The notes under the pieces are model-generated. The model had not been told where the DNA came from, did not search any database, and worked only from the letters and a program-made list of their open reading frames with translations. Below, in pieces: positions 1 to 6,388 of a DNA stretch of 13,926 nucleotides (within the stretch, counting starts at the first letter, position 1; the number at the start of each line of letters is the position of its first letter). A program made the position numbers and the translations under genes. Source of the stretch: Chitinophaga pinensis (GTDB lineage Bacteria > Bacteroidota > Bacteroidia > Flavobacteriales > Flavobacteriaceae); the NCBI GenBank assembly GCA_943324925.2, contig CALPNL020000033.1, positions 1 to 13,926 of the forward strand, given 5' to 3'.

Positions 1-750
1 CATATCGGCACCTTCTTCGACATCCATAAGGGCTTCTTTAATGGCTTCAATGCGGTTGGCATAATCCATTTGGTAGGTTTTTTTGTCTTTTGGTATGTCT
101 GCATTATCAACAGGTGCGCTGTCTAAAGCATCGCGAAATGGCCCGTAAAATGCCGAAGCATATTTAGCCGAGTAGCTCATAATTCCCACATTTTGAAATC
201 CTGCAGCATCCAATCCTTGACGCAATCGTAACACGCGACCGTCCATCATATCGCTTGGAGCAACAAAATCGGCTCCCGCTTGTGCGTGGGAAACGGCCAT
301 TTTTACCAAAGCTTCATTAGTAGCATCATTCTCAATATCGCCATTCGCAATAATTCCGTCATGACCATAAATAGAATACGGATCCAAAGCCACATCGGGC
401 ATCACAATCATTTCTGGGCAAGCGCTTTTGATGGCTATGATGGCGCGTTGCATCAATCCGTTTGGGTTCCAAGCTTCTTTTCCAGTATTGTCTTTTAGCG
501 ATTCGTCGACTTTTACGTAAATGTTTACGGCACGAATTCCTAAAGCAAACAATTCTTTGACTTCTTCGACTGTTAAATCGATAGAACGACGAAAAATTCC
601 TGGCATGGAAGGAATTTCGGTCTTGTAATTTTCACCTTCAGCGATGAACATTGGAAACATAAAATCGGATGGACTTAATGTTGTTTCGCGAACTAAACTT
701 CTAATGGATTCGTTTATTCTTAAACGACGACCTCTTTGTAATGGAAACAT
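1..750 (-). CDS. hemB: Porphobilinogen synthase (delta-aminolevulinate dehydratase), C-terminus outside window
   Basis: Condenses two 5-aminolevulinate molecules to porphobilinogen in the cytoplasm, the second step after GluTR/HemL. The first 250 codons are visible, starting at ATG 748-750, and the frame runs open off the left edge. The family is usually about 325-330 residues, so roughly a quarter is missing, including the second active-site lysine region. Visible landmarks are the N-terminal RGRRLR stretch (residues 6-11), the metal loop DVALDPYSIYGHDG (119-132), APSDMMDGRV (164-173) and the Schiff-base lysine K196 in SYSAKYAS. The three cysteines of zinc-type enzymes are replaced by A121, D123 and D131, the pattern of magnesium-dependent enzymes such as that of Pseudomonas. 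It is the most distal hem gene visible in the operon. Its start lies 7 nt after a heptamer array, so the array occupies the ribosome-binding region. Confidence 0.97.
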   Translation of the reverse strand, partial: MFPLQRGRRLRINESIRSLVRETTLSPSDFMFPMFIAEGENYKTEIPSMPGIFRRSIDLTVEEVKELFALGIRAVNIYVKVDESLKDNTGKEAWNPNGLMQRAIIAIKSACPEMIVMPDVALDPYSIYGHDGIIANGDIENDATNEALVKMAVSHAQAGADFVAPSDMMDGRVLRLRQGLDAAGFQNVGIMSYSAKYASAFYGPFRDALDSAPVDNADIPKDKKTYQMDYANRIEAIKEALMDVEEGADM

Positions 751-757
751 ATTTTAT

Positions 758-802
758 AGCTTTACAGCCTTTAGCTTTCAGCAATTAGCTGATGCGTTTA
801 GC
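758..802 (+). repeat. Heptamer array 1 (inverted copy, four-helix gene/hemB spacer)
   Basis: AGC cores occur at 758, 766, 773, 780, 787 and 800, mostly 7 bp apart, with one irregular unit (GATGCG) at 791-796. Read on the plus strand, the unit order AGCT-AGCA-AGCT-(irregular)-AGCT matches the order that arrays 2-4 show on the minus strand, so this copy is inverted relative to them. The 15 bases at 776-790 match the minus strand of 1218-1232 at 13 positions. The array contains the stop codon of the four-helix-bundle gene (778-780) and ends 7 nt before the hemB start. Confidence 0.8.
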
Positions 803-1143
803 TTTGTTATTAATCCGTTTAGCATTTTTTTTACTTCTTCAACTTGAAATAATAATTTTTGACCATTTTCATTTTTAATAAAATCTAAGTCAATGCTTAA
901 TATTATTTGATATTCTAATTCGTTTGCAGAACCAAAAGCAATATAAAGAAATCTACAAAAATCTTTGTCAGAATTTCTTCCACATCCCTCTGCTATATTT
1001 GTTGGAATTGAACTTGAAGACCTTTTTATCTGACTAATTAATCCGAACAGTTCCTCTTTTGGGAATAAAATTACATTTCGATAAATATCAAGTGTTAACT
1101 GATGTGATTTTTCCCAAACTAAATATTTTTTATAATCTCTCAT
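778..1143 (-). CDS. Four-helix-bundle protein (23S rRNA intervening-sequence-protein family)
   Basis: This 121-residue protein belongs to the family first described as ORFs inside intervening sequences of Leptospira and Coxiella 23S rRNA genes (often labelled S23 or four helix bundle protein). The family signature is clear: LVWEKSHQLTLDIY (residues 8-21), FPKEELFGL (27-35), the block around SIPTNIAEGCGRN (45-57) and FLYIAFGSANELEYQ (65-79). No signal peptide or catalytic motif is visible. The fold is expected to be an oligomeric four-helix bundle, possibly nucleic-acid binding; the accessory protein Avd of diversity-generating retroelements has a similar fold. Function here is unknown. It interrupts a haem operon between hemF and hemB, has no rRNA nearby, and is flanked by inverted heptamer arrays. 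Its last residues (about ASANC) and its TGA stop are encoded by array 1. Context suggests an inserted gene, not a haem enzyme. Confidence 0.9.
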   Translation of the reverse strand: MRDYKKYLVWEKSHQLTLDIYRNVILFPKEELFGLISQIKRSSSSIPTNIAEGCGRNSDKDFCRFLYIAFGSANELEYQIILSIDLDFIKNENGQKLLFQVEEVKKMLNGLITKLNASANC

Positions 1144-1203
1144 TTTTTTGGCGTTTAGTTATAGACTTATTTTTATTGCAATATATTAATTTTATCAACT
1201 AGT

Positions 1204-1235
1204 AGCTGACAGCTAAAAGCTAACTGCTGATAGCC
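1204..1235 (-). repeat. Heptamer array 2 (hemF/four-helix gene spacer)
   Basis: AGC or TGC cores at 1204, 1211, 1218, 1225 and 1232 show an exact 7-bp period. Units on the plus strand are AGCTGAC, AGCTAAA, AGCTAAC and TGCTGAT, then AGC. The array contains the hemF stop codon (1213-1215, TAG on the minus strand) and encodes the last residues of HemF. Together with the inverted array 1 it brackets the four-helix-bundle gene. Confidence 0.85.
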
Positions 1236-2130
1236 AATCTTTTGGATTCTCCAAAACTTGAATTAACTTTTCTTCCTCACTTCCTTTTTCGGGATGATGG
1301 TCATATACCCACTGAACGTGTGGTGGCAAACTCATCAAAATACTTTCTATTCTTCCATTGGTTTTTAAGCCAAAAAGAGTGCCTTTGTCGTGAACTAAGT
1401 TGAATTCTACATAACGACCACGACGGATTTCTTGCCACTTTCTTTGTGCTGAAGTGTAAGGCAAATTCTTTCTTTTTTCGACAATTGGAACATAGGCTTC
1501 TAGAAAACTATTGCCGACTTCGGTTACAAAATGGTACCAATCTTCCATCGACATATCTTCATTTTCTTTGCAATAATCGAAAAATAAACCGCCAATTCCT
1601 CTAGCCTCATTGCGATGCGCATTCCAAAAATAGTCGTCACATTGTTTTTTATATTTTGGATAAAAATCCGGATTGTGTTTGTCGCATGCGGTTTTGCAGG
1701 TTTGATGAAAGTGTTTTGCATCTTCTTCAAATAGATAATAAGGCGTTAAATCTTGACCGCCACCAAACCACGAATTGATCACATTTCCGTTATCATCATA
1801 CATTTCGAAATAACGCCAATTCGCATGAACCGTTGGCACCATTGGACTTTTAGGATGAATTACCAAACTCAATCCGCAGGCAAAAAAATCAGCTTCACCC
1901 ACATTGAATAGTTTTTGCATGCTATCCGGTAATTTTCCGTGTACCGCCGAAATATTCACACCGCCTTTTTCAAAAACCGCTCCGCTTTCTATTACGCGTG
2001 TTCTTCCTCCACCGCCTTCTGGACGTTCCCAAATGTCCTCACTGAATTTAGAGATACCATCTGAAGCTTCCAATCCAGCACAGATTTGGTCTTGGAGGGT
2101 TTGTATGTAGTGGTAGAATTTATTTTTCAT
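1213..2130 (-). CDS. hemF: Oxygen-dependent coproporphyrinogen III oxidase
   Basis: Oxidatively decarboxylates two propionates of coproporphyrinogen III to vinyl groups, giving protoporphyrinogen IX, using O2 and no metal or cofactor-bound radical. At 305 residues it is of normal family length. Conserved blocks are PEGGGGRTRVIESGAVFEK (37-55), VHANWRYFEMY (101-111), WFGGGQDLTPYY (121-132), HRNEARGIGGLFFD (172-185) and a late GRYVEFNLVHDKGT segment. Presence of the aerobic enzyme, with no HemN in the window, suggests an organism that makes haem with oxygen. The C-terminal residues after KDWL (SAVSF) and the TAG stop come from heptamer array 2, so the natural end was probably altered by the repeat. 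It starts 7 nt downstream of array 3. Confidence 0.97.
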   Translation of the reverse strand: MKNKFYHYIQTLQDQICAGLEASDGISKFSEDIWERPEGGGGRTRVIESGAVFEKGGVNISAVHGKLPDSMQKLFNVGEADFFACGLSLVIHPKSPMVPTVHANWRYFEMYDDNGNVINSWFGGGQDLTPYYLFEEDAKHFHQTCKTACDKHNPDFYPKYKKQCDDYFWNAHRNEARGIGGLFFDYCKENEDMSMEDWYHFVTEVGNSFLEAYVPIVEKRKNLPYTSAQRKWQEIRRGRYVEFNLVHDKGTLFGLKTNGRIESILMSLPPHVQWVYDHHPEKGSEEEKLIQVLENPKDWLSAVSF

Positions 2131-2137
2131 TTTTTAA

Positions 2138-2172
2138 AGCTTAAAGCTAACAGCTATCTGCTGACAGCTATT
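2138..2172 (-). repeat. Heptamer array 3 (hemE/hemF spacer)
   Basis: Cores at 2138, 2145, 2152, 2159 (TGC) and 2166 are exactly 7 bp apart. The block 2152-2166 matches array 2 (1218-1232) at 13 of 15 positions in the same orientation. The array fills the 37-bp spacer: it contains the hemE stop (2168-2170, TAG) and ends 7 nt before the hemF ATG. On the mRNA strand, CAGC-AGATA-GCTG could form a small hairpin. Confidence 0.85.
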
Positions 2173-3193
2173 TTTTGTATTCCTTCACTGCATCCACAAA
2201 TGCCTTTGCGTGATCTACAGGAATATTTGGTAAAATTCCGTGACCTAAATTAACTACGTATTTATCTTTTCCGAATTCGTCAATCATTTGGTGAACCATT
2301 TTCTTGATCACAGGAATTGGCGAAAGCAAACGACTAGGGTCAAAATTTCCTTGTAAGGTGATGTTTCCGCCCGATAAATATCTTGCGTTTCTTGCCGAAC
2401 ACGTCCAATCTACACCCAAAGCTGAAGCTCTGCTTTTTCCCATTTCACCCAAGGCAAACCAACATCCTTTTCCGAAAACAATCACGTGCGTTTCATCTGC
2501 CAAAGCTTCTACAATTTGGTTGATGTATTTCCAAGAAAATTCTTGATAATCAACTGGCGAAAGCATTCCACCCCAAGAGTCGAAAATCTGAACGGCGTCA
2601 ACACCTGCTTTTACTTTTTCTTTCAAATATAAAATAGTGGTATCAGTAATTTTTTGCAGTAAAACGTTTGCCGCAACTGGATTTGAAAAACAAAATCCTT
2701 TGGCAGTATCAAAACTTTTGGAGCCTTTTCCCTCTACAGCATAACAGAAAATCGTCCATGGTGAACCTGCAAAACCAATTAATGGAACTTCATCGTTCAA
2801 CATTTCTTTGGTTAATTTAATGGCGTCCATTACGTAGCCTAAAGTTTCATGAATATTAGGAACAATCACTTTTTCGACATCTTGAATGGTACGAATTGGG
2901 TTCGGTAAAAATGGCCCAATGTTCTCTTTCATCAATACTTCAATTCCCATTGCTTGAGGAACAACCAAAATATCCGAGAATAAAATAGCTGCATCTGGAG
3001 CAATTCTACGAATGGGTTGAACGGTAATTTCAGCCGCTAATTCTGGAGTTTGACAACGCGTAAAAAAATCATATTTGTCACGCAAAGCGATGAATTCTGG
3101 CAAGTATCTTCCTGCCTGACGCATCATCCAAACCGGAGGGCGTTCTACAGTTTCTCCTCGTAATGCTTTTAAAAATAGGTCGTTCTTTATCAT
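2168..3193 (-). CDS. hemE: Uroporphyrinogen decarboxylase
   Basis: Removes the four acetate carboxyls of uroporphyrinogen III to give coproporphyrinogen III in the cytoplasm, without a cofactor. The 341-residue length fits the family. The diagnostic N-terminal motif RPPVWMMRQAGRYLPEF (18-34) supplies substrate-binding R25 and R29. D74 in ILFSDIL corresponds to the catalytic aspartate that binds the pyrrole nitrogens. GFAGSPWTIFCYAVEGKGSK and a C-terminal NLGHGILPNIPVDHAKAFV block complete the TIM-barrel signature. It sits between hemD and hemF. Its start is 6 nt downstream of heptamer array 4 and its TAG stop lies inside array 3, so repeats bound both ends. Confidence 0.98.
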   Translation of the reverse strand: MIKNDLFLKALRGETVERPPVWMMRQAGRYLPEFIALRDKYDFFTRCQTPELAAEITVQPIRRIAPDAAILFSDILVVPQAMGIEVLMKENIGPFLPNPIRTIQDVEKVIVPNIHETLGYVMDAIKLTKEMLNDEVPLIGFAGSPWTIFCYAVEGKGSKSFDTAKGFCFSNPVAANVLLQKITDTTILYLKEKVKAGVDAVQIFDSWGGMLSPVDYQEFSWKYINQIVEALADETHVIVFGKGCWFALGEMGKSRASALGVDWTCSARNARYLSGGNITLQGNFDPSRLLSPIPVIKKMVHQMIDEFGKDKYVVNLGHGILPNIPVDHAKAFVDAVKEYKK

Positions 3194-3199
3194 TTATTT

Positions 3200-3232
3200 T
3201 GCTTTAAGCTAAAAGCTAAATGCTCTAAGCTA
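3200..3232 (-). repeat. Heptamer array 4 (hemD/hemE spacer)
   Basis: Cores at 3200 (TGC), 3207, 3214, 3221 (TGC) and 3228 are exactly 7 bp apart. Plus-strand units include AGCTAAA twice and TGCTCTA. The 15 bases 3214-3228 match array 2 (1218-1232) at 11 positions, same orientation, with TGC in the same slot. The array begins 8 bp after the hemD stop codon and ends 6 nt before the hemE start, taking up most of the 47-bp spacer. Confidence 0.82.
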
Positions 3233-3240
3233 ATTTTTAT

Positions 3241-3906
3241 TTATTTAAATTCTGCAATTGCATCCTCAATCACTTCTTCAATGGAAGGATGATTTGCAAC
3301 GATTATATTTTTTACTGTATTTGGTATAGCTGCCGCGGTAGTTTCACCAATGCAAAAACAGATTTCTTTTTTTAATTTATTTTCCATCAAATAACTTTCT
3401 ACTCCCGAAGGACTAAAAAATAAAATCGCTTCAACAGTATCTTTTATTTTTTTTGGCGTCAAAGATGTTTCGTAAACCTGAATTTCATTGAACTTTATTT
3501 TCGCTTCTTTTAGTGCTTTTGGCAAGGTTTCTTTTCGCAAATTCCCACTGAAAAAGGTGTAGTTTTCATTGGCATAAATCAACGTGATTATTTCAGCTAA
3601 ATCAGCAGCGTAATCAACGTATACAATAACATTAAATCCGTTTTCTTCTAGTAATGCCTTTGTTTTTATACCAACGCAAAAAACATTTTTTGATTTTAAT
3701 TCTAGGCATTTAGGATGAAGCAAAACACTTTGAGCGGCATTTTGACTTGTAAAAATTAAGTTGGAATTGATTTCAGTAAGGTCAAAATTTTGATTTTTTG
3801 TAGCAATAAAATCGTCTTCAATAACTGAAAAATAGGCGTTTTCTAAAGTTTCTCTTTGAGATGGAGAAAGCACTTTTGTAGACAATATAGGAACCAAGCT
3901 ACTCAT
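3241..3906 (-). CDS. hemD: Uroporphyrinogen III synthase
   Basis: Cyclises hydroxymethylbilane with inversion of ring D to uroporphyrinogen III. The family is weakly conserved in sequence, and this 221-residue protein is slightly shorter than typical. The expected landmarks of the two-domain fold are visible: FTSQNAAQSV (52-61), FCVGIKTKALLEENG (76-90), FFSGNLRKETLP (118-129), FFSPSGVESYL (163-173) and CIGETTAAA near 184-192. The start overlaps the end of hemC by 8 nt, implying translational coupling with the enzyme that supplies its unstable substrate. Position between hemC and hemE strongly supports the call. Confidence 0.93.
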   Translation of the reverse strand: MSSLVPILSTKVLSPSQRETLENAYFSVIEDDFIATKNQNFDLTEINSNLIFTSQNAAQSVLLHPKCLELKSKNVFCVGIKTKALLEENGFNVIVYVDYAADLAEIITLIYANENYTFFSGNLRKETLPKALKEAKIKFNEIQVYETSLTPKKIKDTVEAILFFSPSGVESYLMENKLKKEICFCIGETTAAAIPNTVKNIIVANHPSIEEVIEDAIAEFK

Positions 3907-4825
3907 CTTTTTTAAGAGATTCTTTAATGTTAATCATCAGTTCTTCACCGCCATTACTTAAAATTTCTTTAGCCAATTCAAATCCGATTTTCTTCCATTG
4001 TTCAATTGGTACTACTTTTTCAACTTCAATTTTTTGCGTTCCATTAATGGAGAAAAGAGCTCCTTTAAACTCGATGGTGTCTTCAGTAAATTTTGCTATT
4101 GCTCCAATTGGCGCGGTACATCCGCCTTCCAATGTTCGCAAAAACTGTCTTTCAATGTAGGTGCAAATATCGGTTTCTAAATCGTTTAATTCCGAAACTG
4201 CTTGCCAGCAGAATTCGTCATTTGCCATTGCTAAAACCACCATTGCGCCTTGAGCAGGTGCTGGAATCATCCAGTCCAAAACTTCGTATTTTTCTGGTTT
4301 AACTCCGATTCTCTCTAATCCCGCTGCCGCAAATATGGCTCCGTTCCAATCATTATCATTCAGTTTTTGCATTCTCAAATTCACATTTCCACGTAAATCG
4401 ACCACTTTATGATTTGGATATTTATGCAACCATTGTGCTTGACGACGCAAACTTCCGGAGGCAATTGTAGCTTCTTGGGAAAGAAAATCTAAATTGGTTT
4501 TATAAAGCAAAAGGTCTTTTTCGTTGGCTCTTTCTAGAACTGCCGCTTGAACAATTCCTTCTGGTAAAGCAGTAGGAACGTCTTTCATGGAGTGAACGGC
4601 AATATCAACTTGACCATTAATCATAGCAATATCCAGAGTTTTTGTGAAAATCCCTGTAATTCCTAATTCATATAAGGGTTTGTTTAAAACAATATCTCCA
4701 GTAGATTTTACCGCAACAATTTCGGTTTTATAGCCTAAATCGTTTAATTTTTTTTCTACTGTGTGCGCTTGCCAAAGTGCTAATTCACTATCTCGAGTTC
4801 CGATACGTATCACTTTTTGAGCCAT
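3899..4825 (-). CDS. hemC: Porphobilinogen deaminase (hydroxymethylbilane synthase)
   Basis: Polymerises four porphobilinogens into the linear tetrapyrrole hydroxymethylbilane, using a covalently bound dipyrromethane cofactor. Its 308 residues are the usual length. Motifs in order are RIGTRDSELALWQA (7-20), AVHSMKDVPT (76-85, with catalytic D82), ASGSLRRQAQ (122-131), LRGNVNLRMQKL (144-155) and EGGCTAPIGA (233-242), in which C236 is the cofactor-attachment cysteine. The ATG start immediately precedes the conserved strand and leaves a 34-bp spacer to hemA. The gene ends overlapping hemD. Confidence 0.98.
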   Translation of the reverse strand: MAQKVIRIGTRDSELALWQAHTVEKKLNDLGYKTEIVAVKSTGDIVLNKPLYELGITGIFTKTLDIAMINGQVDIAVHSMKDVPTALPEGIVQAAVLERANEKDLLLYKTNLDFLSQEATIASGSLRRQAQWLHKYPNHKVVDLRGNVNLRMQKLNDNDWNGAIFAAAGLERIGVKPEKYEVLDWMIPAPAQGAMVVLAMANDEFCWQAVSELNDLETDICTYIERQFLRTLEGGCTAPIGAIAKFTEDTIEFKGALFSINGTQKIEVEKVVPIEQWKKIGFELAKEILSNGGEELMINIKESLKKDE

Positions 4826-4840
4826 TGTTAAGTAGTTTTG

Positions 4841-4860
4841 AAATCTTTACTTTAAGATTT
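4841..4860 (-). other. AT-rich intercistronic hairpin, hemA/hemC spacer
   Basis: A perfect 7-bp inverted repeat (AAATCTT / AAGATTT) with a 6-nt loop begins at the hemA stop codon. No T-run follows on the minus strand, so it is not a convincing terminator. It could mark an mRNA-processing or stability element, or be chance in AT-rich DNA. This is the one hem junction with a clear spacer but no heptamer array. Confidence 0.35.
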
Positions 4861-6161
4861 TAGGATAATGTGATTTTATACTTTTCTTCTATTTCTGAAG
4901 TTTTTTTAACGGGTAATTGATTCCCAATTTGGAAAACCTTTTCAATGAATTCGATGCTTTCATCAACAGAAGTGTTTTCGTCTTTTAGGTGACTAGCAAA
5001 ATGATTGGTAATTTTTTGAATAATTCTAGCACTGATTAATTCGGCTTGTTCTTCATCAAAATTTGGAAGTTTCTTGCGATGGTATGTCAGTTCGTTTTCA
5101 ACGATATCATTCAATTTTGCTTTTAAAGCGTGAATAGTTGGCGCGTGTTTTCTGCCATTCATCCAAATATTAAATTCCATTTTGAAATCTTCAATAATCG
5201 CTTCTGCAGCAGGAATATGTTGTTTCCTTCTTTCTAAAGTATCGTCGGTCATCTGTGATAAATGGTCCATGTGAATTAAAGTTACCCCTTCTAAATCGGT
5301 TACATTTTCATGAACGTTTTTCGGAATCGATAAATCTAGGATTAAGATTGGCTTTTTAAGATTCAAAATAGCTTTGTCGATTGTAGGATTTTGAGCGCCA
5401 GTTGCCACTACAACCACATCGGCTTTTTGAAGTTCCAAATGCAATTCTGCATAATCTTTAACGATCAAATTCAATTTTCCTGCTAGTTTTTCTGCTTTAT
5501 CTTTTGTTCTATTGATCAGTGTAATTTGTTCGTTTTTGGTATGTTTTACCAAATTCTCACAGGTGTTTCTTCCAATTTTTCCTGTGCCAAATAGTAAGAT
5601 GTTTTTGTTTCCAATATCCTCTACATTTTTGATGATATATTGAACCGACGCAAAAGAAACAGAAGTGGCACCAGAGCTAATTTCGGTATCGGTTTTGATT
5701 TTTTTGCTTGCTTGAATTACGGCATTGATCAACCGATCTAAATAGGTGTTTATCAATCCTAATTTTCTTGATTCGGCAAAGCTCAATTTTAGTTGGCTTA
5801 TGATTTCAAAATCCCCTAGAATTTGACTGTCTAAGCCGGTTCCCACTTGAAAAATATGATTGATTGCTTCTTGCCCTTTGTAAATAAAACCAAATTCTTG
5901 AAATCCTTCCACCGTTCCTTGGCTGTGTTCGCAGATAAGTTTTATCAGTTGGAATGGGTGTTCTGCAAAACCATAAACTTCGGTTCTATTGCAGGTTGAA
6001 GTCACAACCAAACTCTCAACACCGTCTAGCTTCGCTTGTTTTAATAAACGAGTTTTAGCAGCAGAATCCAAACTAAATTTACCTCTGATTTCGGCATCTG
6101 CTTTTTTATAGCTTAAGCCTACAGAATAAAAATAGAGCTGTTTCGATGGATTGTTTTTCAT
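4860..6161 (-). CDS. hemA: Glutamyl-tRNA reductase
   Basis: Reduces glutamyl-tRNA(Glu) to glutamate-1-semialdehyde with NADPH, the committed step of C5-pathway haem synthesis. The protein is 433 residues, normal for the family. TSTCNRTEVYGF (55-66) holds the catalytic thioester cysteine C57. GTGLDSQILGD (107-117) is the substrate-pocket segment. FGTGKIGRN (191-199) is the NADPH-binding loop, and a helical dimerisation region follows near the C-terminus. It is the first gene of the minus-strand hem operon, with a promoter candidate just upstream, and diverges from the AraC-type regulator. As the pathway's entry enzyme it is the natural control point. No hemL, which supplies the next enzyme, is in the window. 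Confidence 0.98.
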   Translation of the reverse strand: MKNNPSKQLYFYSVGLSYKKADAEIRGKFSLDSAAKTRLLKQAKLDGVESLVVTSTCNRTEVYGFAEHPFQLIKLICEHSQGTVEGFQEFGFIYKGQEAINHIFQVGTGLDSQILGDFEIISQLKLSFAESRKLGLINTYLDRLINAVIQASKKIKTDTEISSGATSVSFASVQYIIKNVEDIGNKNILLFGTGKIGRNTCENLVKHTKNEQITLINRTKDKAEKLAGKLNLIVKDYAELHLELQKADVVVVATGAQNPTIDKAILNLKKPILILDLSIPKNVHENVTDLEGVTLIHMDHLSQMTDDTLERRKQHIPAAEAIIEDFKMEFNIWMNGRKHAPTIHALKAKLNDIVENELTYHRKKLPNFDEEQAELISARIIQKITNHFASHLKDENTSVDESIEFIEKVFQIGNQLPVKKTSEIEEKYKITLS

Positions 6162-6184
6162 AAATGTACTTTCAAAAAGTTCAG

Positions 6185-6216
6185 CAAAATTATAGCTATA
6201 GTTTTTATAAAAACAA
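6185..6216 (-). promoter_or_regulatory. Candidate Bacteroidota-type promoter for the hemACDEF-hemB operon
   Basis: On the minus strand there is a -33 TTG (plus coordinates 6214-6216), a 21-bp spacer and a -7 element TAATTTTG (6185-6192), matching TTG-N(17-23)-TAnnTTTG. Transcription would begin roughly 15-20 nt before the hemA ATG. A perfect 10-bp palindrome TATAGCTATA (6191-6200) abuts the -7 element and may be an operator. Confidence 0.65.
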
Positions 6217-6226
6217 CGCTTAAAGG

Positions 6227-6300
6227 ACTATTTGTGTCGCTAAGAGATTTTTTGTCTTTAAATCGTTATTTTTGCATTAATATTTTTATTTTTGCACTAA
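6227..6300 (+). promoter_or_regulatory. Four TTTG elements phased at exactly 20 bp in the hemA/araC divergent region
   Basis: TTTG occurs at 6231, 6251, 6271 and 6291, each preceded by T or A/T residues. The last two are near-identical 15-bp copies, TTATTTTTGCATTAA and TTATTTTTGCACTAA (6266-6280, 6286-6300). The last two also read TATTTTTG, a perfect -7 box, but no TTG lies at the right distance, so they may be operator half-sites or alternative promoters for the regulator gene. Confidence 0.45.
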
Positions 6301-6320
6301 AATAGGATAGTTTAAGCCTG

Positions 6321-6345
6321 TTTATTTAGATGCATTCTAAATAAA
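6321..6345. promoter_or_regulatory. Perfect 10-bp inverted repeat upstream of the AraC-type gene
   Basis: TTTATTTAGA and TCTAAATAAA flank TGCAT. The dyad ends 43 bp before the regulator's ATG. It could be a protein-binding operator or a leader hairpin. Its length argues against chance even in AT-rich DNA. Confidence 0.45.
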
Positions 6346-6388
6346 AAAGTAATCAAAATCGTGTTTTTTAAATAAAAAAAATATCGCT

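Noticed and set aside
778..1143. Ribosomal protein or remnant of a 23S rRNA intervening sequence
   Set aside because: No rRNA sequence lies nearby. Only the protein family is shared; the setting is a haem operon.
778..1143. Diversity-generating retroelement accessory gene (avd)
   Set aside because: No reverse transcriptase or template/variable repeat pair in the window. Only the fold is similar.
758..1235. Classical insertion sequence
   Set aside because: No transposase motif, and I could not identify a target-site duplication at the edges.
1904..2110. Plus-strand ORFs inside the hem genes (for example here, 2304-2546 and 3927-4160)
   Set aside because: They lie antisense to well-conserved enzymes and have no family features.
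758..3232. CRISPR array or CRISPR-like locus
   Set aside because: Units are 7 bp, with no long repeats separated by unique spacers and no cas genes. The arrays are scattered between genes.
4841..4860. Rho-independent terminator inside the hem operon
   Set aside because: Weak AT stem without a following T-run on the coding strand; the operon continues 15 bp later.
6267..6294. Definite promoter for the AraC-type gene
   Set aside because: The two TATTTTTG boxes are perfect -7 elements but no TTG sits 17-23 bp upstream of either.
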